Assembly: GCF_024170505.1 (NCBI RefSeq)
Contig: NZ_JALJYG010000003.1
Location: forward strand, 1-64,000
Source of the DNA: Methanocalculus alkaliphilus
Lineage (GTDB): Archaea; Halobacteriota; Methanomicrobia; Methanomicrobiales; Methanocorpusculaceae
Length of the DNA: 64,000 nt
Reading direction: 5' to 3'
In this document: piece after piece, positions 16,536 through 24,912 of the stretch
Position numbering within the stretch: the first letter of the stretch is position 1
Layout: each line of letters begins with the position of its first letter
The notes under the pieces: model-generated
The model's input: only the letters and a program-made list of their open reading frames with translations
What the model was told of the DNA's origin: nothing
The model's database searches: none
Made by a program: the position numbers and the translations under genes

Positions 16536-17689
16536 ACCATACCCCCTCCATACTCCGCAATACCCCTGGAGCAGAGGAAGATACCAAGTGCTTCAGGCAC
16601 AGTATTGATCCCCTTTTCGATGGCATAGTTGTTTCCAAGGATCGGCATCTCCAGAGCAAAGGATGATTCCACATTCACCGGACGATCGGAAAAGACGACC
16701 GCATCGATGAGCGGATCAAAGTCATCAACCTCGCGCAGATCAAGAGGAGTAACCCGGAGTCCACTCCCCCCGTGAAGAGACGAGGGGTGGCGGATGAGCC
16801 GCCTGATATCGGTCGTCACCGGCTCATCTGCAAGCGCAGCCTGATCCCGTATCTTTTTTGAGAGAATACTCTCCGGATCAGAAAACATCGCCTGCATTAC
16901 CCGGTCATGAATGCAGAATGAATAATCATTCCTCTCGATTGAACGAATGAGACCTGCACGCCGCTTCAAAAAGCTGCCAGCACCCTGTGGGGAGACCCCC
17001 CGGACAGCCGAGAGGAGTCCTGCCTGCTCATCCTGAGGCAGGGATCCGATGGTATGGAGGGTCTCTGAGACGGCCTTCTTCAGCCTCAGCCTCCACCCGC
17101 GATCCGGCAGATTCGACGGGCTCAGAAGGAGAGTCGGGGATAGCCCCGTTCCACAGACATAATCCACAAGCTCACGCCGTTCTGCACTCTTCCATGACCT
17201 CATCGCAGTGGAACGGAGATGGATATGATATCCCCGCCCTCCTGAGAAGACTATCGAGAGTTCCCGTTCAGGGTCAATCCCGCAGTCATTTGAGAGCATC
17301 TCGATCAGTTTGAGAAGCTCGTCTTTTACCCTGCCAAGCATCTGATCATAGGGGCCGCGCATGATATGATCGGCATCAAGATCAAAGATGAGATCCGCAC
17401 CCCCCCACTCCTTCTCCTCCATCACCGGGGCAGCGGGATGGTCATAATAGGCTGTCGAGTAGTAGACATGGGCCGGTGTCATCGATCTGAGATAGGAGAA
17501 GAGTTCTTCCCGTGTTGGAAATGAGAGATGACGCCGCATACCCGGCGTTATCCTGGTCCCAAAGAACATGAAACCCCATTCCCGTTGGGAGAGTGCCTCC
17601 GGTATGCCAAGAGGGGCGGTCTTTGGTATACGCCCCCCATAATAGTCAGAGAACCGGTTTTTGAGAAACTCAACGGTCGCAGATTTCAT
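16532..17689 (-). CDS. priS: DNA primase small (catalytic) subunit
   Basis: Synthesises RNA/DNA primers with PriL. The 385-residue protein carries FLKNRFSDYY at the N-terminus, the WGFMFFG segment, the catalytic triple-acid region ADLIFDLDADH, FSGGRGYHIHL and, near the C-terminus, RLIRHPSSLHGGSGLRV, all diagnostic of PriS. The start overlaps the Elp3 gene stop by four bases, and the stop overlaps the GINS gene start. PriL is not in the window. Confidence 0.95.
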   Translation of the reverse strand: MKSATVEFLKNRFSDYYGGRIPKTAPLGIPEALSQREWGFMFFGTRITPGMRRHLSFPTREELFSYLRSMTPAHVYYSTAYYDHPAAPVMEEKEWGGADLIFDLDADHIMRGPYDQMLGRVKDELLKLIEMLSNDCGIDPERELSIVFSGGRGYHIHLRSTAMRSWKSAERRELVDYVCGTGLSPTLLLSPSNLPDRGWRLRLKKAVSETLHTIGSLPQDEQAGLLSAVRGVSPQGAGSFLKRRAGLIRSIERNDYSFCIHDRVMQAMFSDPESILSKKIRDQAALADEPVTTDIRRLIRHPSSLHGGSGLRVTPLDLREVDDFDPLIDAVVFSDRPVNVESSFALEMPILGNNYAIEKGINTVPEALGIFLCSRGIAEYGGGMV

Positions 17690-19254
17690 ATAATTCGTTT
17701 CACCATATATGGTCCTTCTCGCTGATATCCCTGCTTCCGGTAATATGGACGGACACCGATGCCGCTCATCACGGCAAGACGGTGATATCCGCCGGACCGT
17801 GCCATCTCCTCTGCGGAATCAAGAAGGAGCTTCCCATAGGATCTGTGCTGCCGTTCATCCCCCAGGGGATCGGCTGTAAGAGGGACGATGCTCCCATAGA
17901 CATGCAGCTCCCGGATAAGGGCGGTATCCTCAGGACCGGGGGTGAACGCCTTCCCCGGGAAGCGAAGCCGCACAAAACCAATCAGCGAGTCTCCTGCCAC
18001 GGCCTGTATGAAGAACTCACGGCCACCACAACAGTCATAGGCAACAGATTGGATATCCCCTTCATTCGGATCAGGACTCCGTCCAATCTCACGGCACCTG
18101 ATACACCGGCATCGTTTTCCTTCCGATATGAGGTGCTGCTGCGCAAGCTGCCTGAAGTTTCCATGCCGGGAACCTGCCACGATCAGTTTGGCAGGAATAT
18201 CACGCTGGATCCGCTGGAGCCGGGTATACTCAGGAAGCTGCTCCTTTGCATAGGCGACGAGGGCGACAAGTTCATCCTCATCATACGGCCGGTACTCCCC
18301 ACGATGATAGAGCGCCTCTATCTCGGATCCTGGTGTGACCAGTGTCGGATAGATCTTGAGGAAATCAGGACGAAAATCCGGATTATCAAAGAGTTCGCGA
18401 AACATCCACTGATCGGTTTCGATAGTACTTCCTGGAAGGTTGGGCATCACATGGAACCCGACCTTGAGGCCGGCATCCCGCAGGAGCCGGTTTGCCTCTA
18501 TCGTCTCTGCAACGCTATGACCTCGCCGGTTATAGTCGAGGATATTGTCGCGTAGATGCTGAACTCCGATCTCCACCTTTGTCACACCAAGACCAAGCAT
18601 CTGCCCGATATGCTCACGCCTGCACCAGTCGGGCCGGGTCTCAAAGGTGATCGCAACACATCGGACTGCTGCATGCTCATTGGCTGATGCCGCCTCCTCA
18701 TACGTACATTCAGCCGATGATCTCTCCGGAAAATCATTCATCGCACGCAGGCATGAGGTGACAAACCATTCCTGATATGCGGGATCCCGTGCAGTAATTG
18801 TTCCACCCATCACGATCAGCTCCGCCTTATCGACATGATGTCCAAGGAGGCGGAACTGGGAGAGGCGGGCATGTACCTGTTCATATGGATCATAGGCATG
18901 CTCACGCCCACGGAGAGCCGCAGGTTCCTCACCCGTATAGCTCTGGGGAGAGCCGAAGAGGTGGTCAGGGCCTCCCGGACAGGGAAGACAGATCCCATGC
19001 GGACATGGATGGGGAGATGTCATCGCTGCGATTGGAGCAACACCTGAGAGGGTTCTTGTCGGCTTGACCATCAGAATTCGCCGGAGATATTCACGTTCAT
19101 CAGGTCTCGCCGCCGCAAGGATGGCGGAGTTCTTCGGCATCACCGCGAGGCGGTATTTGCGGCAGACAGAGAGCTTGACCCGCTGGATATCCTCAGGCGT
19201 AGCTGCAGAGGGAAGAAGGGAGATAATCTCCCGATACGCAGTTTGTTCGTCCAT
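17686..19254 (-). CDS. elp3: Archaeal Elp3, tRNA U34 carboxymethyl modification enzyme
   Basis: Radical SAM and acetyltransferase enzyme that starts cm5U formation at wobble uridine. The iron-sulfur motif is CPHGICLPCPGG (CX4CX2C form) at about residue 90. The radical SAM barrel follows with FETRPDWCRREHI and GVQHLRDNILDYNRRGH. A C-terminal GNAT domain begins after the RCRCIRCREIG zinc site and ends with the MSGIGVRPYYRKQGY motif. The ATG at 19254 is preferred; a TTG at 19278 would add eight residues. Length of 522 residues is normal. Confidence 0.95.
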   Translation of the reverse strand: MDEQTAYREIISLLPSAATPEDIQRVKLSVCRKYRLAVMPKNSAILAAARPDEREYLRRILMVKPTRTLSGVAPIAAMTSPHPCPHGICLPCPGGPDHLFGSPQSYTGEEPAALRGREHAYDPYEQVHARLSQFRLLGHHVDKAELIVMGGTITARDPAYQEWFVTSCLRAMNDFPERSSAECTYEEAASANEHAAVRCVAITFETRPDWCRREHIGQMLGLGVTKVEIGVQHLRDNILDYNRRGHSVAETIEANRLLRDAGLKVGFHVMPNLPGSTIETDQWMFRELFDNPDFRPDFLKIYPTLVTPGSEIEALYHRGEYRPYDEDELVALVAYAKEQLPEYTRLQRIQRDIPAKLIVAGSRHGNFRQLAQQHLISEGKRCRCIRCREIGRSPDPNEGDIQSVAYDCCGGREFFIQAVAGDSLIGFVRLRFPGKAFTPGPEDTALIRELHVYGSIVPLTADPLGDERQHRSYGKLLLDSAEEMARSGGYHRLAVMSGIGVRPYYRKQGYQREGPYMVKRII

Positions 19255-19261
19255 GAAGAAG

Positions 19262-19525
19262 TCAGGGTTTGATTGCAATTACAGGAGAGGATTTGTTCTG
19301 GTATTCTGAATATACTCCATGACTAGTCCCGATCCGCTCAACCAGCTCTTCTGCCAGTGTGAGAAGGGCTTCTTTATGGGAGTTTTTGTTTTTATGGATA
19401 TGAACGGGAGAGATAAGGAGAGAGTCATATTTGTTCGTCGTAATCGCGTCGCCGGTGACGGTCTCGTAATACTTCTTTACTGTGACCATCAACATATGGA
19501 GATGTAATAATTCTTCTTTCTGCAC
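19262..19525 (-). CDS. UPF0058 family protein
   Basis: Small helical protein of 87 residues. It begins (V)QKEELLHLHMLMVTVKKYYE, the strongly conserved start of the UPF0058 family of methanogens and haloarchaea, and continues with SPVHIHKNKNSHKEALLTLA. The GTG at 19525 is preceded directly by AGGTGATT, so it is the likely start. The longer open frame to 19783 runs through the divergent ADP-ribosylglycohydrolase gene and is not used. Function is unknown. It lies just upstream of elp3 on the same strand. Confidence 0.85.
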   Translation of the reverse strand: MQKEELLHLHMLMVTVKKYYETVTGDAITTNKYDSLLISPVHIHKNKNSHKEALLTLAEELVERIGTSHGVYSEYQNKSSPVIAIKP

Positions 19526-19548
19526 CCAATCACCTGTATAGTAAACAC

Positions 19549-19560
19549 TCACGTGAGTAT
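19549..19560. promoter_or_regulatory. Perfect 12-base palindrome between divergent genes
   Basis: ACTCACGTGAGT is a perfect dyad in the 50-base gap between the UPF0058 gene and the divergent ADP-ribosylglycohydrolase gene. AT-rich promoter-like sequence lies on both sides. It is well placed for an operator controlling one or both genes; the binding protein is unknown. Confidence 0.35.
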
Positions 19561-19574
19561 CATGATATAATTTA

Positions 19575-20459
19575 TTGGTGATCTTTATATTCCAATTCAC
19601 GCGCATACCCGGATCCCTCATTGGGCTTGCAATTGGCGACTCCTTTGGTGCGCCCTTTGAAGGGATGGAGAATATCAGTCTGATTCCCGAGCGTATGATG
19701 GGAGGAGGTCCTTTTCGGACACGCCGGGGGGAGTACACCGATGATACGCTCCAGATGATCGCGCTTGCAGAGAGCCTGGTCACCTGCCGGGGTTTTCAGG
19801 CCATCGACTTTGTGAAAAGACTGCTCGGCATCTATGCAATACACCCCGAATACTTTGGTCCGACGAGCCGTCTGGTGCTTGAGAAGATCAGATCCGGCGT
19901 ACCAGTGAGGCAGGCTGCAATGCTGCCGGATGGAGCCATGGGAGGGAGAACCAACGGCGCAGTGATGCGGGGTGCGCCAATCGGGATCTTCTACAGGCCG
20001 GATGATGCCCTCGCAGTGAGCAGGGTGGCTGCAGCGGTCACCCATCCCCACCCTGTGGCCATTGCCTGCTCAGGTTTTGTCAACCAGATGATCGCAATCC
20101 TCTGCCGGGGAGGAACAAAAGAGACCGCATTCTACCGGGCACTTGCATCATGTGACAATGGGGAAGTCAGACGAAGGGTCGCTGCCCTCTCCCTGGCAGA
20201 AGTCATCCCTTCGCTTGATGCGCTGGATACAACACATGCCGCGATCACCTGTTTCATGGAGGAGGAGACCTTCAGGGAGATGATCCGGCGTGCGGTCGGG
20301 TATGGCGGGGATACCGATACCATCGCCGCAATCGCAGGTGCACTTGGGGGTGCCTGTCTTGGTATCGAAGGGATACCAGAGCACTGGATCGCAGAGGTCG
20401 AGGGAGCAGGCGGTATCCTTGCTCTGGAAGATGCGGTATGGCGTGCAGGAACGATGTAA
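19575..20459 (+). CDS. ADP-ribosylglycohydrolase family protein
   Basis: Hydrolyses ADP-ribose from modified proteins or related substrates with a two-magnesium site. The sequence has LIGLAIGDSFGAPFEG at the N-terminus, the metal motif GEYTDDTLQM, GRTNGAVMRGAPIG, and the C-terminal metal motif GYGGDTDTIAAIAGALGGA. All key acidic residues of the DraG/ARH fold are present. The start is uncertain: no ATG is available, TTG 19575 and GTG 19578 are candidates, and the fold begins only about 12 residues later. No DraT is nearby, so a nitrogenase role is not implied. Confidence 0.85.
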   Translation: MVIFIFQFTRIPGSLIGLAIGDSFGAPFEGMENISLIPERMMGGGPFRTRRGEYTDDTLQMIALAESLVTCRGFQAIDFVKRLLGIYAIHPEYFGPTSRLVLEKIRSGVPVRQAAMLPDGAMGGRTNGAVMRGAPIGIFYRPDDALAVSRVAAAVTHPHPVAIACSGFVNQMIAILCRGGTKETAFYRALASCDNGEVRRRVAALSLAEVIPSLDALDTTHAAITCFMEEETFREMIRRAVGYGGDTDTIAAIAGALGGACLGIEGIPEHWIAEVEGAGGILALEDAVWRAGTM

Positions 20460-20467
20460 TCACACTA

Positions 20468-20917
20468 TTATAACGGAAGGAGTTCAACGAGTTTCATATT
20501 CTTCCTTCCCCGGAGACATTCATCAGGGGCGTTACCAAGGATTTGTGTAATAATATAACGCTCTTTTTCATTCAGGCCTTCCGGATGGCAGAGATCATAG
20601 CTTCGGCAGTCGTCGCGGTTGCATGGATACTCAAAGACAATTCTCGAATTCATTATTGCCATCTCCCCGGCGATGAGTGCAACGACCGGCGCCTCGATCA
20701 CCTCAACGACCTGTGCACCATCCTCGAAGACGGAGCAGGTATGGGTTGTCGGCCTGACGGTTTCAACCCGGTAGCGCCTCCCTTCCAGAAGATTATGGCA
20801 TGCCTTCCTGACTTTACACCCCTCACATGCCGGAACGGATCCGACATAGATGAACTCCTCACCAGGTTTGGCCATCTTAATACCGATGAGTGTCACCCGG
20901 TTCTTCGCCTCTGTCAT
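20468..20917 (-). CDS. UPF0179 family protein
   Basis: A 149-residue protein of unknown function, found in methanogens. It contains eight cysteines, in CEGCKVRKAC, in HTCSVF, and in YPCNRDDCRSYDLC, followed by CLRGR. Their pairing suggests a metal or iron-sulfur site (inference). The ATG at 20917 has GGAGTGA eight bases upstream; a GTG at 20926 sits within that site. It follows egsA closely, so the two are probably co-transcribed. Confidence 0.82.
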   Translation of the reverse strand: MTEAKNRVTLIGIKMAKPGEEFIYVGSVPACEGCKVRKACHNLLEGRRYRVETVRPTTHTCSVFEDGAQVVEVIEAPVVALIAGEMAIMNSRIVFEYPCNRDDCRSYDLCHPEGLNEKERYIITQILGNAPDECLRGRKNMKLVELLPL

Positions 20918-20922
20918 CTTCC

Positions 20923-22002
20923 TCACTCCTGATAGAGCATCCGGACAAGCGTCGCCGCTGATGCTTCCGTGATACCCATATCAAATATCGTAAAGCGTTC
21001 AGGACGTATCTCTTTTGCCCTGACCAGCGCCTCTGCAACGATCTGATCGGAGAGGCCCGCCTCCTTCGGGGTGACGGGGGCGCCAATCATCCTGAGGGAG
21101 TCCCGTATCCCCTTCCAGTCTCCGCCATGAAGGTACATCGAGATGATCGATCCGATCCCGCAGGCCTCTCCATGCAGGATTGTTCCGGGAGCCAGCCGTT
21201 CAAGTGCATGGCCGAATTTATGCTCTCCACCACTTGCGGGGCGTGAGGACCCGGCGATGCTCATTGCCACGCCAGAGGAGACGAGGGCTTTGGTAACGAT
21301 CCATGCACTCTCCTCACTCCGCGGGCGGATAAGATGGGCATCCTTTACAAGAATCTCAGCAGTCATCCGAGAGAGTGCAACAGCATATTCAGAGATCGGC
21401 TCCCCCCGGAGGCGATGGGCAAGCTCCCAGTCAAGGATTGCGGTATAGTTTGAGATGATATCCGCACATCCCGATGCGAGGAGCCGGTGTGGTGCGCCAG
21501 CAATAATACCGGTGTCGGCAACGACGGCTACAGGAGGATGGGCATCAAGGGAGGAGTTTCCCTCATCGGTTGATACCGAGGCGCGTGAGGAGGCGATCCC
21601 ATCGTGAGACGCCGCCGTTGGAACACTCATGAACTGAATATCCAGGTTGAAGGAGGCTATTTTTGCTGTATCAATGACACGCCCCCCGCCGACAGCGATG
21701 ATGACATCAGATCCGGCGCCGGCAGCTTCTATTGCAGCAATTGAGGCCGGGCTGATGGTATCAGCCGTCTCGGTCCGAATCTGAAATGAGTCCTCAAGGA
21801 GTCCGGCGACCCTGGAGCCAACCTTCTTCATCGTCTCCGGTCCGCTCAGAAGGAGGACATTGCTCCCGATTTTGAGATCATCAAGTACCCGTGGAATCTG
21901 ATCAAGGGCATCATGGCCAATGACGACATCGCGGGGAAGCTGCATCCATTTGGACTTATCAAAAACTTTATTTTTGAGTATCTTGAAGTATTCTGAACCC
22001 AT
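20923..22002 (-). CDS. egsA: sn-Glycerol-1-phosphate dehydrogenase
   Basis: Reduces dihydroxyacetone phosphate to sn-glycerol-1-phosphate, the backbone of archaeal ether lipids. This NAD(P)- and zinc-dependent enzyme of 359 residues shows VIAVGGGRVIDTAK, FMSVPTAASHDGIASSRAS, a long middle region with SGCADIISNYTA, and the zinc ligands in GGEHKFGHAL and LHGEACGIG. It is a firm archaeal marker. The gene is divergent from the DUF63 gene with only 12 bases between starts and is followed by the UPF0179 gene. Confidence 0.96.
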   Translation of the reverse strand: MGSEYFKILKNKVFDKSKWMQLPRDVVIGHDALDQIPRVLDDLKIGSNVLLLSGPETMKKVGSRVAGLLEDSFQIRTETADTISPASIAAIEAAGAGSDVIIAVGGGRVIDTAKIASFNLDIQFMSVPTAASHDGIASSRASVSTDEGNSSLDAHPPVAVVADTGIIAGAPHRLLASGCADIISNYTAILDWELAHRLRGEPISEYAVALSRMTAEILVKDAHLIRPRSEESAWIVTKALVSSGVAMSIAGSSRPASGGEHKFGHALERLAPGTILHGEACGIGSIISMYLHGGDWKGIRDSLRMIGAPVTPKEAGLSDQIVAEALVRAKEIRPERFTIFDMGITEASAATLVRMLYQE

Positions 22003-22014
22003 CAGGATCGTTTC

Positions 22015-22863
22015 ATGATTAGTGACTTCATATACAAATACTACATCGATCCCATCCGCTACGGAGAGGCATATACCCTGGTCGATACCCTCACCTATGC
22101 ACTGATACTTATCATCTCAGTCTTCCTCGTCTACCGATGGCTGGAGAGGGCAGGGATCAGAATCGATGCAGATTTTATCCTTGCCACAATACCATATGTC
22201 GTATTTGGAGGATTCCTCCGGGTTATCGAAGATACCGGGATGATACAGAGTGATCTCCGCTTCCTGCTGGTCACCCCCCTCATATTTTTTGCGATCTTTG
22301 GAATCACCATCTTCTGCCTCTTCATTGCGAAGGGGGTCGAACGTCTGGGGGCTGTACCATCCTATCTGACGGCATATCGATGGCTGGGAGTGCTCATCTC
22401 ATTCCTGACGCTGGGGATGCTTCTCTGGTGGGGGATGGTGGAGACACAGATTGACCTTCCTGTTGCCCTCATCATCCTTCTGATGGCAGGTGCCAGTACA
22501 GCCCTGACATATGCCGCCATCAGGTACGTGTTCAGATGGGAGTATGTACAGAACCCCCTCTACATTCTCCTCATCTTCGGCCATCTTCTCGATGCAAGCG
22601 CAACAAGTTATGGGATCGATATCCATCCAATCAGGTATGTTGAACAGCATGTCGTCGGCGCGGCACTCATCGACTGGGCAGGGACGGCCTTTGCAATGTT
22701 CCCACTGAAGCTCGCCGTCCTTATTCCCGGCATTTACATACTTGAGATGTACAGGAGGGAGAATGGCGAAGGGGGACTCTGGTACCTCCTCCTGCTTGCA
22801 ATGATCGTGGTCGGAATGGCACCCGGGATCCGGGGTATGATGAGGATGATCATCCATGTCTAG
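22015..22863 (+). CDS. DUF63 family integral membrane protein
   Basis: A 282-residue protein with about eight hydrophobic helices. It begins FIYKYYIDPIRYGEAYTLVD, a sequence typical of the archaeal DUF63 family, and has YVVFGGFLRVIEDTG and FGHLLDASATSYGID later. The function of the family is unknown. It overlaps the SpoIIM-like gene by eight bases, and the pair is transcribed away from egsA. Both proteins being membrane-bound suggests a shared envelope role (inference). Confidence 0.82.
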   Translation: MISDFIYKYYIDPIRYGEAYTLVDTLTYALILIISVFLVYRWLERAGIRIDADFILATIPYVVFGGFLRVIEDTGMIQSDLRFLLVTPLIFFAIFGITIFCLFIAKGVERLGAVPSYLTAYRWLGVLISFLTLGMLLWWGMVETQIDLPVALIILLMAGASTALTYAAIRYVFRWEYVQNPLYILLIFGHLLDASATSYGIDIHPIRYVEQHVVGAALIDWAGTAFAMFPLKLAVLIPGIYILEMYRRENGEGGLWYLLLLAMIVVGMAPGIRGMMRMIIHV

Positions 22864-23422
22864 GGATCTCTTCATCAGTACGCTCATCGCAGTCCTGATC
22901 TTTTCAGGATCGGTCGCCGCCGGTGCGGGCCTTGTGTACATGAATCCGGATATCGGAGATGCTTTCATGGAGCTTGCACATGAAGCTCTCAATATTGAAG
23001 AGATGATGGGCAGTCCACCTTCCACACTCGCCCTCAATCTTTTTATCAATAATGTTCAGGCCTGCATCATCCTCTTCCTTGGGGGGGTGACATTTGGCCT
23101 GCTGACAACCTTTGTGCTGATCGCAAACGGGGTTCTTGTCGGTGCCGTCGCCCAGATAGCAATGAAGCTTCAGGGCATCACCTTTGTCATAGCCGCTCTT
23201 GCACCCCATGGGATCACCGAACTTCCGGCACTCTTCATCTCAGGAGCACTCGGCTTTATGCTGGCCCGGGAGATGAGGAGAGAGCTGGAGGGAGAGGGGG
23301 ATGCCGCTTCTGAAGCAGGAAAGTACGCAGCGATCTTTGTAAAGGTGGTCGTCCCTCTCCTTCTCATTGCAGCGATTACGGAGGCTTTTATAACGCCCGC
23401 TATCATACTTATGGTCGTTTAG
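22856..23422 (+). CDS. SpoIIM/DUF95-like membrane protein
   Basis: A 188-residue membrane protein with about five helices. The segment [31 protein letters not shown], followed by [18 protein letters not shown], is diagnostic of the SpoIIM/DUF95 family. In spore formers, SpoIIM helps peptidoglycan hydrolysis; in archaea it cannot do that and its role is unknown. It starts eight bases inside the DUF63 gene and lies 10 bases before proS. Confidence 0.85.
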   Translation: MSRDLFISTLIAVLIFSGSVAAGAGLVYMNPDIGDAFMELAHEALNIEEMMGSPPSTLALNLFINNVQACIILFLGGVTFGLLTTFVLIANGVLVGAVAQIAMKLQGITFVIAALAPHGITELPALFISGALGFMLAREMRRELEGEGDAASEAGKYAAIFVKVVVPLLLIAAITEAFITPAIILMVV

Positions 23423-23432
23423 GTGTCAGATT

Positions 23433-24860
23433 ATGGAAGAGAAGACCGACGCACTCCCACCAATTGCCGATTTCAGTGCATGGTATAACGAAATTCTCAG
23501 GCGCGCAGAGATTATGGATGTTCGCTACCCGGTGAAGGGGCTGTACGTCTGGTACCCGTTCGGGTTTGCGATCCGGAAGAATACATACAACCGGTTACGG
23601 GCACTCCTGGATACTGATCATCAGGAGACCCTCTTCCCTCTCCTCATCCCTGACCATGAGTTTATGAAAGAGGCGGAGCATATCAAAGGATTTGAAGAGG
23701 AGGTCTACTGGGTGACCCGGGGCGGACTCTCCGAACTTGATGTGAAGCTCGCACTCCGCCCGACGAGTGAGACATCAATCTATCCGATGTATGCCCTCTG
23801 GGTGCGCTCACATGCCGATCTCCCCCTGAAGCTCTATCAGATCGTTAATACCTTCAGGTACGAGACGAAGCATACACGCCCACTCATCAGGCTCAGGGAG
23901 ATAACCTCCTTCAAAGAGGCGCATACCGTTCACTGCACCTGGGAGGAGGCGGCTGCACAGGTTGAGGAGGCTGTCCGGTTATATACAGAGTTCTATACCG
24001 GTCTTGCCGTTCCCGTACTCATCTCGAGGCGGCCCGACTGGGATAAATTCCCCGGTGCCGATTACACCATTGCTGTTGATACCATCATGCCGGATGGAAA
24101 GACCCTCCAGATAGGAACCGCCCACCATCTCGGGACACACTTCTCAAAGACATTCGGGATCACCTATGAGGATCTGAATGGGGAACAGCAGCTCGCATAC
24201 CAGACCTGTTATGGGATCTCCGAGCGGTGCATCGCCTCGGTCATCTCGGTCCACGGAGATGACACCGGGCTTGTTCTCCCCCCCTCCGTCGCACCGGTCC
24301 AGGTCGCCATCATCCCGATCATCATCGGGAAGCGGAGAGACGAAGTGCTGGCAGCAGCAGAAGGGCTCCTCACCGAGCTGAAGAGTATGGGAATACGTGC
24401 AGAACTTGACACCCGTGATATGCGCCCAGGGGCAAAATACTATCACTGGGAGCTGCACGGCGTCCCGCTCAGGCTTGAACTTGGCCCCCGTGACATTGAT
24501 GCCGGTACGATTGTTGCTGTCGACCGCTTCAAGGTCAAACGCCAGATCAGTTCAGCCGCAGAAGTTGCACCCCTCCTCGATGAGATTCAGGAGATGATCC
24601 GAGTACGTGCAGAAGATGCACGGGAAGCAAAGATCAGACTCTGTCACTCAATCGAGGAGATCAGATCAGCAGTTATGGGAGGGGTTGCAGTTGCAGCATG
24701 GTGCGGCGACCGTGCCTGTGCGGATCAGATCGAGGCTGAGACCGATGCGCCACTCCTTGGATCAGATCTCCGTGGTCCGTACAATGAACGGCTTGGAGAT
24801 TCTGGATGTATCGTCTGTACAAAGAAGGGAACGGCAGCCCTCATCGGGCGGTCGTACTGA
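23433..24860 (+). CDS. proS: Prolyl-tRNA synthetase, archaeal type
   Basis: Class II synthetase that charges tRNA-Pro. The 475-residue protein has motif 2 ([19 protein letters not shown]), the proline-site segment [24 protein letters not shown], and the anticodon-binding domain from [11 protein letters not shown]. The C-terminal zinc-binding region, with [12 protein letters not shown] and CIVC near the end, marks the archaeal/eukaryotic type. It lacks the bacterial editing insertion. It ends in a convergent junction with the dynamin-like gene. Confidence 0.96.
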   Translation: MEEKTDALPPIADFSAWYNEILRRAEIMDVRYPVKGLYVWYPFGFAIRKNTYNRLRALLDTDHQETLFPLLIPDHEFMKEAEHIKGFEEEVYWVTRGGLSELDVKLALRPTSETSIYPMYALWVRSHADLPLKLYQIVNTFRYETKHTRPLIRLREITSFKEAHTVHCTWEEAAAQVEEAVRLYTEFYTGLAVPVLISRRPDWDKFPGADYTIAVDTIMPDGKTLQIGTAHHLGTHFSKTFGITYEDLNGEQQLAYQTCYGISERCIASVISVHGDDTGLVLPPSVAPVQVAIIPIIIGKRRDEVLAAAEGLLTELKSMGIRAELDTRDMRPGAKYYHWELHGVPLRLELGPRDIDAGTIVAVDRFKVKRQISSAAEVAPLLDEIQEMIRVRAEDAREAKIRLCHSIEEIRSAVMGGVAVAAWCGDRACADQIEAETDAPLLGSDLRGPYNERLGDSGCIVCTKKGTAALIGRSY

Positions 24861-24867
24861 TTTTTTT
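24861..24867 (+). terminator. T-tract terminator after proS
   Basis: Seven thymines follow the proS stop directly, in a convergent 52-base gap. Oligo-T runs terminate archaeal RNA polymerase. No hairpin is evident. Confidence 0.45.
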
Positions 24868-24912
24868 ATCAGCTGTCTTTTGTATATGCCGGTACTCGAA
24901 GTCCGGATTCTT

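Noticed and set aside
17782-18555. 257-residue plus-strand frame opposite elp3
   Set aside because: Shadow of the Elp3 radical SAM and GNAT domains.
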